Source: Prochlorococcus marinus str. MIT 9401
Lineage (GTDB): Bacteria > Cyanobacteriota > Cyanobacteriia > PCC-6307 > Cyanobiaceae
DNA: 64,000 nt
NCBI RefSeq assembly: GCF_000760095.1
Contig: NZ_JNAR01000016.1
Location: 372,001 to 436,000, forward strand
Direction: 5' to 3'
A model generated the notes under the pieces. It did no database searches, was not told where the DNA came from, and saw only the letters and a list, made by a program, of their open reading frames with translations. Within the stretch, counting starts at the first letter, position 1, and each line of letters starts with the position of its first letter. The position numbers and the translations under genes are program-made. Positions 57,079-64,000 of the stretch are shown here, piece after piece.

Positions 57079-57770
57079 TGGGAATTGAAAATCAGGCTTT
57101 AATTTTTTCAACAAATAATTTACCTGGATTTGATCAAATGGCTCTAGATTTAAATTCTTTAGATCAGACAATTTCGAATCCTGAAATAATTCTCACACTG
57201 AGGTTTTACTATTGGACTGGGGATTGGCTTTCAATTGGCTATCACCAAAAGGAAATTCCTCTTCATTGGAAAAATTTATTATCAAATGGTGAAATTAATA
57301 TTGTTAGACGTCCCTCTGGAGGGGGTGCTGTTCTTCACTCAGGAGGCATAACATATGCATTAACATTTAAAAAAACTTACTATAAATTCTTAAGTTATGA
57401 GATGGTTAATAATTGGTTAATTAAAAGTTTTAGAGAATTAGGTCTAAATTTACAATATGGTAATTCACGAAAATCAAACATTAAAACAAATTGTTTTGGG
57501 ACTTCATTAATTTCCGATTTAGTTGATCAGGATGGGTTCAAGAGAATAGGTAGTGCTCAATTTCGTAAAAAAGGGGCATTCCTTCAACATGGAGAAATTC
57601 AAACAAATCCTTCAAGAGATTTGTGGTTCAAATTATTCAAAGAAGAAGCTCCTCCAAAAATAAATTTAAAACTAACAAATGACGAAATAGTTCGACATTT
57701 GAGAAATTCATTCCTAAAAAATAAATCAAATATAAATTTCAAAAATATTGCTTTAGATAATAAAAAATAA
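57078..57770 (+). CDS. Lipoate-protein ligase A family protein (BPL/LPL domain)
   Basis: A 230-residue biotin/lipoate protein ligase fold enzyme. Landmarks are the segment RFYYWTGDWLSIGYHQ near residue 40, INIVRRPSGGGAVLHSGGITYALTF holding the RRxxGGGAVxH motif that binds the lipoyl-AMP moiety, and KRIGSAQFRKKGAFLQHGEI. It could ligate or transfer lipoyl or octanoyl groups to the pyruvate dehydrogenase E2 or GcvH proteins. The start is a TTG at 57078; the internal ATG at codon 21 would remove conserved residues. It is divergent from psaM. Confidence 0.85.
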   Translation: MGIENQALIFSTNNLPGFDQMALDLNSLDQTISNPEIILTLRFYYWTGDWLSIGYHQKEIPLHWKNLLSNGEINIVRRPSGGGAVLHSGGITYALTFKKTYYKFLSYEMVNNWLIKSFRELGLNLQYGNSRKSNIKTNCFGTSLISDLVDQDGFKRIGSAQFRKKGAFLQHGEIQTNPSRDLWFKLFKEEAPPKINLKLTNDEIVRHLRNSFLKNKSNINFKNIALDNKK

Positions 57771-57791
57771 AAAATTTAATGACAAGAATTA

Positions 57792-59015
57792 TTAAATATC
57801 TCCTTTCTGCTTCATTGAATTAACTATTCTAGGCAATTCAATTCCTAAGGGATAATGATTTTTAAAGTTTAATTTGTTAACAATATCTGAAGGTAAATTA
57901 AAACCTAATTTATTCAATACAAAGTTTCCAATTTTTGACCTATCAATTATCCCCAAAGGGATATTCGCAGCATTGAGAACCAATAAAAAACCTTCATTTG
58001 TTTCTTCAATCCTTTCTATAATTCTCCATAATTTATCGTTATAAGATACACTTTCAAAACTATTGATAGGTTTCTTAAAATCTCCAACAAAGTTCCTTTC
58101 CCATTTTTTTAAGGAAACATTTTTTAAAATATTCTCATCAATAAAACCGGTCCATCTACCATTGTTCGTAACGAAAAAATATTTATCCGATGCATCCTTC
58201 TTATTTTTTATTAATTTATTAAATTCTGAGAAATTTAAATCGTATTCAATTTTCCTCAAAGGCTTTAGTTTGATCTCAGAAACTTTACTAAATTTAAGTA
58301 TGTTTTCAATTTTAAAAAATTGACTTTCTGATTTTGAAGAATTAACTCCAAACAACCCCAAAAAAGAGAGAATAAAACCAAAGTAAAAGTTTAATCTAAA
58401 TAAACAAACTATCCCAAAAAATAAAACAAATAAAGATAATAATAAATTAACTTTATTGAGAAAATTTCTTCCTTTATTTTTACTTCCTGAAAAATGCCAA
58501 ATAATACTTTTTAATAAATTCCCCCCATCTAGAGAACCAATTGGAATCAAATTTAAGAAGCCTAAGAATAAATTAAATATACCTACTCTAGAAATTACAT
58601 TAACTGCTATTTGTTCTTGAGATGCACTGTTGTTACTAATTAAAAGTAGGGTAGATGCAGTAGCGAAACATAAAAGAGGTCTAACAATTGCAATTTTTAT
58701 ATTACCTAAAGCAGTTTGACAATACTTGTCTATTTGTAGAATTGCTCCTAAAAAATAAAAAGTAATTTTTTTTATTTTTACACCCTGATTAAGTGAAACA
58801 AAAGTATGAAGAACTTCGTGAAAAATAATTGAAGATAATAAGAAAAAAGAAGTTAAAAATCCTATAATCCAAGATTCTCTTATATTAAATATATCCCCTG
58901 AAGTTAAATTAACCTGATTACTTATACTCCATGAGAATAAAAATAGAATAGCAAACCAATAAGGATGAACTTTAAAGGGAATTCCCCATATTTTAAAAAT
59001 TTGCCAACTTCTCAA
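57792..59015 (-). CDS. Site-2-protease-like M50 zinc metalloprotease
   Basis: An intramembrane protease of 407 residues. Zinc motif HEVLH is at residues 66-70 (the usual HExGH has Leu here), and the second motif LIPIGSLDGGNLLKS provides the Asp ligand. About six membrane helices span residues 18-230. A cytoplasmic C-terminal part (from about 235) has two CBS-like halves, as in the SpoIVFB/Slr1821-type group. Substrate unknown; in bacteria such proteases release membrane-bound regulators. It converges with the lipoate-ligase-like gene. Confidence 0.85.
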   Translation of the reverse strand: MRSWQIFKIWGIPFKVHPYWFAILFLFSWSISNQVNLTSGDIFNIRESWIIGFLTSFFLLSSIIFHEVLHTFVSLNQGVKIKKITFYFLGAILQIDKYCQTALGNIKIAIVRPLLCFATASTLLLISNNSASQEQIAVNVISRVGIFNLFLGFLNLIPIGSLDGGNLLKSIIWHFSGSKNKGRNFLNKVNLLLSLFVLFFGIVCLFRLNFYFGFILSFLGLFGVNSSKSESQFFKIENILKFSKVSEIKLKPLRKIEYDLNFSEFNKLIKNKKDASDKYFFVTNNGRWTGFIDENILKNVSLKKWERNFVGDFKKPINSFESVSYNDKLWRIIERIEETNEGFLLVLNAANIPLGIIDRSKIGNFVLNKLGFNLPSDIVNKLNFKNHYPLGIELPRIVNSMKQKGDI

Positions 59016-59070
59016 AAATAATCTCCGCTATATTTAGCAATAATATTAATTTTACATAAAGGCTAATTAT

Positions 59071-59727
59071 ATGACCAAGAGTAATCCTTTAATTAAAATT
59101 TGTGGCATAACGTCAGAAGAACAAGCTCTTCAAGTAGCAAAATTAGGAGCGCATGCTATTGGCATTATTTCCGTGGAAGAGTCACCAAGATATATATCAG
59201 CTGAAATCAAGAAAAATATTTTTACAACCTTAGAAAGGTTGTATCCAAAAATCGAGAGGGTATCAGTTGTACAAAATTGTCCAATAGACTTAATTATTAA
59301 AAATTTCTTAGGAAACCCAAGTGAAACTATCATTCAATTACATGGTGATGAAGATATTGATTATTGCAAAAAAATAAGGAAAAAAATTCCCAATATTGGC
59401 CTTTGGAAGGCTTTCAGAATAAAAACGGAAAAGGACATAGATAAAATTAAACCTTTTGAGGATTTTGTAGATGCGATACTACTTGATTCTTGGAATGAAG
59501 AAACTTATGGAGGTTCAGGGAAAAAAATAAATTCTATTTATTTAAAGAATTTGCAATTTAGCAAACCATGGTGGTTGGCAGGTGGAATATCAATTGAATG
59601 GATTGATAAAATCCTCACTGAATTAAAACCAGATGGATTAGATATTTCAAGTAGTATTGAAATATCTCCGGGTTTAAAAGATATAAAAAAAACAGAAGAT
59701 CTTTTTAATTATTTAAAAAGAAATTAG
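59071..59727 (+). CDS. trpF: Phosphoribosylanthranilate isomerase
   Basis: Third step of tryptophan synthesis. The 218-residue TIM barrel has KICGITSEEQALQVAKLGAHAIG with the catalytic cysteine, VQLH-like IIQLHGDED, and the phosphate-binding LAGGISIEWIDKIL and GLDISSSIEISPGLKD. It is the only trp gene here besides trpA (28148-28990). Its 3' end overlaps the end of convergent folE by 4 bases. Confidence 0.96.
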   Translation: MTKSNPLIKICGITSEEQALQVAKLGAHAIGIISVEESPRYISAEIKKNIFTTLERLYPKIERVSVVQNCPIDLIIKNFLGNPSETIIQLHGDEDIDYCKKIRKKIPNIGLWKAFRIKTEKDIDKIKPFEDFVDAILLDSWNEETYGGSGKKINSIYLKNLQFSKPWWLAGGISIEWIDKILTELKPDGLDISSSIEISPGLKDIKKTEDLFNYLKRN

Positions 59728-60464
59728 TAATTATTAGTAGCGGACTGCTGTTTTACAAGCTCAAAGAATTCTTGTTTTAAACTTAAATCGTGTCTAAAAT
59801 CTCCTCTAACCACAGAATTAATCATACTTGTATTTGGTTCTTTGACTCCCCTCCACTTCATACAATAATGTTGGGCCTTTACAATAATGCCTAGACCTTT
59901 AGGTTCACAAAGTTTTTCAATTTCATCTGCAAGAATCATTACAGCTTCTTCCTGAATATGAGGTCTTGAAAAAACCCAATCAGCAACTCTCGCAAATTTT
60001 GAAAGTCCTATGACTTTTTTCCCAGGTTTAATACCGATCCAACACTCTCCGAGAATTGGAACTAAGTGATGTGAACATGCAGATCTGACTGAAATTGGAC
60101 CAACTGTATAAATTTCATCCAGATTTTTGTCATTAGGGAAACTTGTAACTTTAGGTTGTTCATGATATCTTCCTTTAAAAACTTCATTTAGATACATTTT
60201 TGAAACTCTTTCAGCAGTTTCTTGAGTATTATGATCATTTTCAACATCAATTACGAGGGACTTTAATAAGTCTTTGACTCTTGAGGCTACTTCTTTTTCT
60301 AAAATTTCTAATTCACCGGGATTTATAAAATCAGCAATGTTATCGTTAGCACTAAACCTTGTACCAGAATTCTTAATTCTGTCTCTTATAATTTCAGAAA
60401 TTAGTTTATTAGTAATCTGATCGTCAAAGTTTCTAATATTATCGTTGGGTAATGTAGAGGTCAT
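59724..60464 (-). CDS. folE: GTP cyclohydrolase I
   Basis: Converts GTP to 7,8-dihydroneopterin triphosphate, the entry to folate and pterins. The 246-residue protein has the central zinc and substrate region SVRSACSHHLVPILGECWIGIKPG, KVIGLSKFARVADWVFSRPHIQEE and VKAQHYCMKWRGVKEP. It feeds folB (8039-8401) and, if active, the QueD-like protein (24150-24620). An extended N-terminal part of about 40 residues is variable. Confidence 0.96.
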   Translation of the reverse strand: MTSTLPNDNIRNFDDQITNKLISEIIRDRIKNSGTRFSANDNIADFINPGELEILEKEVASRVKDLLKSLVIDVENDHNTQETAERVSKMYLNEVFKGRYHEQPKVTSFPNDKNLDEIYTVGPISVRSACSHHLVPILGECWIGIKPGKKVIGLSKFARVADWVFSRPHIQEEAVMILADEIEKLCEPKGLGIIVKAQHYCMKWRGVKEPNTSMINSVVRGDFRHDLSLKQEFFELVKQQSATNNY

Positions 60465-60617
60465 AAAATTTTAAACAGAAAATTGTATGCAACTTAATTA
60501 ACTGTATCTTCCAAAAGCTTAATTGCTCATATACTATATCACATTCTCTTGTTCAATCGGGTTCAAATAGCACTAAAAAAAATCACTGTTTTAAGATTAA
60601 GCAGATAAACAAAATGT

Positions 60618-61325
60618 TTAAAAGGCTCCGCCAGAAGGCATCAAAATCAAGTCTTCGATCAATTGCGATTCAGGTTTTTGAGCCATGTAGAGAATAGTTT
60701 CTGATACCTCGCTTGAAGAGAGCATAGAAGTTCTATCAAAATCAGAATTGATTGATTCGGAGTCCCAAAGAGGAGTATTTACTGAACCAAGAGTTATTGT
60801 GCACGCTCTTATTGAATTAGATCTCTCCTCCTCCCTCAAGCATTTAGTAAACATAGCTATTGCAGATTTTGAAACACAATAAGCTCCCCATTGGGGGAAC
60901 GCATTATAAGAGGCATGACTACTAACATTAATAACTAAACCTCCATTTTTTCTCATTTGAGGAATTATTGAACTACAAATTTGAAAAACACTTGTGAGAT
61001 TTATTTGAATAGTTTGTTCCCATTGACCTAATTCCATTTCAACTAAAGAGCCATTAAATGCGCAACCGGCATTATTTATCAATACTGAAGGGCACCCATA
61101 CTTCTCAATTGCCTCTTTAACACAATGCTCTATTTCGATAGGACTAGATAAATCACATTTTACTAGGTTAATTTTTGATTTAGTAGTCAAAAGTTCGCTC
61201 TTTAGTTTCTCCATTAAATCCATATTCCTGGAGAGTAAAATTAAATCCCAGCCAGCATTGGCAAAAGTAATTGCGGTAGATCTACCAATACCTTTCGTAG
61301 CACCAGTTATAAAAGCTAGTTTCAA
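60618..61325 (-). CDS. Short-chain dehydrogenase/reductase
   Basis: A classical SDR of 235 residues: cofactor motif FITGATKGIGRS, NAG motif INNAGCAFNG, Ser in VINVSSHASY, and catalytic WGAYCVSKSA (Y-x3-K). It could be a 3-oxoacyl reductase or another NAD(P) enzyme; no substrate can be assigned. The frame is open further upstream into accA, but the domain begins at a TTG at 61325 whose preceding base (61326) follows directly on the accA TAA, which points to translational coupling. I prefer this start. Confidence 0.85.
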   Translation of the reverse strand: MKLAFITGATKGIGRSTAITFANAGWDLILLSRNMDLMEKLKSELLTTKSKINLVKCDLSSPIEIEHCVKEAIEKYGCPSVLINNAGCAFNGSLVEMELGQWEQTIQINLTSVFQICSSIIPQMRKNGGLVINVSSHASYNAFPQWGAYCVSKSAIAMFTKCLREEERSNSIRACTITLGSVNTPLWDSESINSDFDRTSMLSSSEVSETILYMAQKPESQLIEDLILMPSGGAF

Positions 61326-61326
61326 G

Positions 61327-62334
61327 TTATTCAGTTTTTTGGGGGATTTCACTATAAATCTCTTCAATATTATTTGCTTCTATAAACTTACCTAAAACCC
61401 TAAACTTTTTGTATCTTTCCTCAATTAATTCGTCTTCAGGCATTTGCAGTAAAGCATTAAGGTGTTTTTCAATAGCATTTTTTAGGGTGTTACCAGCATC
61501 TAAAGGAGCCCAATTATTCCCACCAGAAGGTTCTAGTAATACCTCATCTATTATACCTAATTTAAGTAAATCTTTACCTGTAATCTTAAGTGCTGATGCA
61601 GCTTCTGGTGCCTTCGCAGCATCTCTCCACAAAATTGATGCACATGCTTCTGGACTAGCAACTGTGTAAACACTGTGTTCAAACATTAGTAACCTATCGG
61701 CAACACCTATTCCAAGTGCGCCTCCTGAACCTCCTTCTCCAATGACAGTAGCCACAATAGGTACTTTCAATCCAAACATCTCTCGAAGGTTTCTTGCAAT
61801 CGCTTCACCTTGACCTTGTTCTTCAGCTTTTAAACCAGCATAAGCTCCAGGAGTATCAATAAATGTAAGAATTGGCAAAGAGAATCTATTTGCATGCTGC
61901 ATTAATCTAAGAGCTTTTCTGTAACCTCCTGGTTTTGCCATTCCAAAGTTTCTTACTACATTTTCTTTTGTATCTCTTCCTTTCTGATGACCTAACATCA
62001 ACACTGGTCTATTATTTATCGAACCTATCCCCCCAATTAGTGCCATATCATCGCTACCATTTCTGTCTCCATGTAATTCGATCCAGTCATCACAAAACAT
62101 TTGAACAAAATCCAAAGTACTAGGTCTTTGAGGATGTCTAGCTACCTGAATCTTTTGAGCAGGGGTGAGAGATTTAAATATTTCTTCTCTTCTCCTAGCA
62201 GCTAAGGTTTCAAGCTGCAGAAGCTGTTGACTAACATCTACTTCTGAATCTCTAGCTAATTCTTTAATCTGCTCTATCTGCTTCTCAAGTTCAACAAGAG
62301 GCTTTTCAAAATCAAGGAGGTAACGTTTAGCCAT
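61327..62334 (-). CDS. accA: Acetyl-CoA carboxylase carboxyltransferase subunit alpha
   Basis: Transfers CO2 from carboxybiotin to acetyl-CoA, the first committed step of fatty acid synthesis; partner AccD is not in the window. The 335-residue protein has the N-terminal [50 protein letters not shown] and [25 protein letters not shown], then [21 protein letters not shown]. It starts 4 bases after aar and is followed by the SDR gene, so carbon for acyl chains and the acyl reductase are co-transcribed. Confidence 0.97.
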   Translation of the reverse strand: MAKRYLLDFEKPLVELEKQIEQIKELARDSEVDVSQQLLQLETLAARRREEIFKSLTPAQKIQVARHPQRPSTLDFVQMFCDDWIELHGDRNGSDDMALIGGIGSINNRPVLMLGHQKGRDTKENVVRNFGMAKPGGYRKALRLMQHANRFSLPILTFIDTPGAYAGLKAEEQGQGEAIARNLREMFGLKVPIVATVIGEGGSGGALGIGVADRLLMFEHSVYTVASPEACASILWRDAAKAPEAASALKITGKDLLKLGIIDEVLLEPSGGNNWAPLDAGNTLKNAIEKHLNALLQMPEDELIEERYKKFRVLGKFIEANNIEEIYSEIPQKTE

Positions 62335-62337
62335 AAT

Positions 62338-63378
62338 TTATACAGTTAATACTTTAGGCTGCTTATCAAGTCCAATCGCAGAAAAACCATGCTTTAAAGA
62401 GGCTGCTCCAATAAATTCCATCTTTTCAAGGGAAATGTTATTTCTTCCCCAACTAAAGTTTGTATGACACTTTTCAAATTCTAAAATCATAGCTTCTGCA
62501 AAACAAGCAAACATTTCTCGCTGAGGGTTTTGCATTTCCGCAAGTTCCATCATTTTCCAACCAATATCGTTGAAAAACTCTACTATACCTCCTTTTAAAA
62601 CATGAATATTTTCACCCTGAAATTTCGCGCCAAGATTTTTGGGGTATCCGCCATCAATCATTAAACATGGTTTTTTTAAGTTATCTGTATCAATTTCAAT
62701 AGTTTTAGGCATACTTGCAACCCATACAACGATATCCGCCTGAGGCAATGCCTCACTTAAGCTTGTAATGGTGCCACCATCTAATTCTTTTTGTAATAGC
62801 GCTAGTGGTTCTTGTTGTCTTGCCACCATAAGAAGTTCTGAAATCCCAGTTTTATTGATAAGCCATCTACAAACAGCACTACCAATATCACCAGTAGCAC
62901 CAATCACAGCAACAGTCGCTTTTTTAAGGTCTATACCAATGCGAGGCGCGTTTGTTTCTAGTTGTTTACAAATAACCCAGGCGGTATGAGTATTGCCAGT
63001 AGTGAACCTTTCCCACTCTAATGAAGTATTTCTAATTTGTTTATGCTGTAGAAGATTAAAATTCTCAAAAATAATAGAAGTAAATCCTCCTAAAGCGGTA
63101 ATGTTAATCCCTTTTTTCTGAGCTAGTTCCATAGCATTTAGTACTTTTCTTCTAGCCGTTTTAAACCTAGAAAGCATTTCAGGAACAAAGCACGAATCTA
63201 TATAAGAACCTTCAATAGATATTCCAGTAGCACTCTTAACTTCTACATTTTCAACAAGCTGAGGAGGAGCAGTACACCAAACATCCAAGTCGCCATCAGC
63301 AATATGATCAAAGCCTAGCATCGAAGCTTTTCTTTTCGCATCTTCAAAACTAGTTGAGTGGCCTATTAACCCAAACAT
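62338..63378 (-). CDS. aar: Long-chain acyl-ACP reductase
   Basis: Reduces fatty acyl-ACP to the fatty aldehyde, the first step of cyanobacterial alkane synthesis. The 346-residue protein has an N-terminal family region [18 protein letters not shown], a Rossmann loop GATGDIG at residues 160-166 for NADPH, and Cys292 (MFACFAEA), the likely thioester nucleophile. It lies downstream of ado, with 108 bases between, on the same strand. Confidence 0.95.
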   Translation of the reverse strand: MFGLIGHSTSFEDAKRKASMLGFDHIADGDLDVWCTAPPQLVENVEVKSATGISIEGSYIDSCFVPEMLSRFKTARRKVLNAMELAQKKGINITALGGFTSIIFENFNLLQHKQIRNTSLEWERFTTGNTHTAWVICKQLETNAPRIGIDLKKATVAVIGATGDIGSAVCRWLINKTGISELLMVARQQEPLALLQKELDGGTITSLSEALPQADIVVWVASMPKTIEIDTDNLKKPCLMIDGGYPKNLGAKFQGENIHVLKGGIVEFFNDIGWKMMELAEMQNPQREMFACFAEAMILEFEKCHTNFSWGRNNISLEKMEFIGAASLKHGFSAIGLDKQPKVLTV

Positions 63379-63442
63379 TTAAAATTTATAAATGGTTTCT
63401 ATACGATGATATGAACAATAGCACAAAGGTAACTCCTAAAAT

Positions 63443-63467
63443 AGGATTAATAAATTATTAAAATCCT
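63443..63467 (-). promoter_or_regulatory. Bulged inverted repeat in the ado-aar gap
   Basis: AGGATTAATAA (63443-63453) pairs with TTATT-AA-AATCCT (63455-63467), with a 2-base bulge and a 1-base turn. It lies about 20 bases after the ado stop in the direction of transcription and has no U-tract. It may stabilise or process the transcript between ado and aar. Confidence 0.4.
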
Positions 63468-63486
63468 TAATTAATTAGAAATGTAA

Positions 63487-64000
63487 TTAGACGATAGCTG
63501 CCATAGCCATTCTTGCAATTTCTCTATTATCTAATCCTATTTCCATCAATGTATCTTGATAAGCAATCATAAATTCTTCCATTAATTCTTCTCTGTCCAT
63601 AGCTAAAACGGATGCGTCATCTGCTACTTCATCTAACATCTTTTTAATTAATGGTAGATTAACCTTATTAGCTTCCATTAATTCCTCCTTACAAGTAGAT
63701 AGATTCTCTTTGAGCCACTCTTGACCGTAATTTAAATGAAGATATTCATCTTTAACCACTCCCTCAGTTATTTTTTTTGCAAAAGGATCCGCAACCCTTA
63801 TGTAGACGTTATAAGCAGAGATAGCAAACGCTTCAATTAAGATAGCTTGTATTAAAAGACATGTCGTTAAATTTCCTTTTTCAAGAGCAATTTGAAAATT
63901 ACCATGTAATTTAGAGAAGAATTTTTTGGCAAATTCCATATCAGCAACTACACCTAAATTTCTTCCACATGCAGTGAAGCCTTTTTTATGTTTCATTTCC
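63487..64000 (-). CDS. ado: Aldehyde-deformylating oxygenase (5' end outside window)
   Basis: Diiron enzyme converting fatty aldehydes to alkanes. The coding frame runs to the window end, beyond the ATG at 63996, so the first about 60 residues are outside. In the visible part, the edge codons give Glu and KH of the E-x-x-H pair (the second metal site starts here), then ILIEAFAISAYN with a Glu ligand and KDEYLHLNYG with the Glu-x-x-His ligands. The C-terminus is MAMAAIV. It is followed by aar, as in almost all alkane-producing cyanobacteria. Confidence 0.93.
   Translation of the reverse strand, partial: EMKHKKGFTACGRNLGVVADMEFAKKFFSKLHGNFQIALEKGNLTTCLLIQAILIEAFAISAYNVYIRVADPFAKKITEGVVKDEYLHLNYGQEWLKENLSTCKEELMEANKVNLPLIKKMLDEVADDASVLAMDREELMEEFMIAYQDTLMEIGLDNREIARMAMAAIV

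Noticed and set aside
60555-60575. GGGTTCAAAT resembling a tRNA T arm upstream of the SDR gene end
   Set aside because: The complementary arm, acceptor stem and anticodon stem are absent.

Overview
The window is core chromosome of a high-light-adapted Prochlorococcus. The clues are a very low G+C content (about 30% by eye), short intergenic gaps, an alpha-carboxysome operon with form IA RuBisCO, a chlN-chlB-chlL set beside por, an intron-free tRNA-Leu(UAA), a very small genome-style organisation, and a set of picocyanobacterial family proteins. I see no insertion sequence, prophage, CRISPR array, rRNA operon or genomic-island signature. Species or strain is inference only.

Layout. 1-7448 (+): 3' part of thrS, then glk, thrB, ndhD and an M3 oligopeptidase. 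7441-13749 (-): alpha/beta hydrolase, folB, proA and a 1319-residue TamB-like protein. 13802-24096 (+): Ycf51-like and DUF4332-like proteins, a small secreted protein, a CocE/S15-type hydrolase, glgB, hemE, an NAD-dependent epimerase, petE and clpB. 24150-28065: a QueD-like protein, hisIE, a group 2 sigma factor, a YkvA-like protein, a small HTH protein, a YciI-like protein and a cyanobacterial AbrB, the last two divergent around a 19-bp palindrome. 28148-30890 (-): pyrC, tRNA-Leu, ndhL, DUF3007 and trpA in transcription order. 31009-41811: Ca2+/Na+ antiporter, gor, a GST-like protein, dnaA, a DUF2064/GT2 glycosyltransferase pair, GNAT, ABC exporter, hisG, gloB and ridA.

41897-51266 is the alpha-carboxysome region. 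In transcription order on the minus strand it reads csoS1D, (rdgB on the other strand), csoS1, cbbL, cbbS, csoS2, csoSCA, csoS4A, csoS4B and an acRAF-like gene. It is flanked by two small plus-strand genes of unknown function. It encodes RuBisCO, the scaffold, carbonic anhydrase, hexameric, tandem-domain and pentameric shell proteins, and a putative assembly factor. The cbbL-cbbS and cbbS-csoS2 gaps carry strong stem-loops; the second looks like a leaky intrinsic terminator that could set RuBisCO-to-scaffold ratios.

51424-57770 is a pigment block: chlN-chlB and chlL (dark-operative protochlorophyllide reductase) face por (the light-dependent enzyme for the same reaction). An unknown membrane protein, a 34-codon psaM and a lipoate-ligase-like gene follow. 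57792-64000: M50 protease, trpF, then a minus-strand group of folE, SDR, accA, aar and ado, the last two being the alkane-forming pair; ado is cut by the window end.

I did not find a clear wholly new multi-gene system. The best leads are regulatory: structured spacers in the carboxysome operon, repeats and palindromes upstream of csoS1, a palindrome centred between yciI and cyAbrB, inverted repeats next to the starts of pyrC, chlL and lplA, and a CsoS2-like VTG peptide in the CsoS1D N-terminus.
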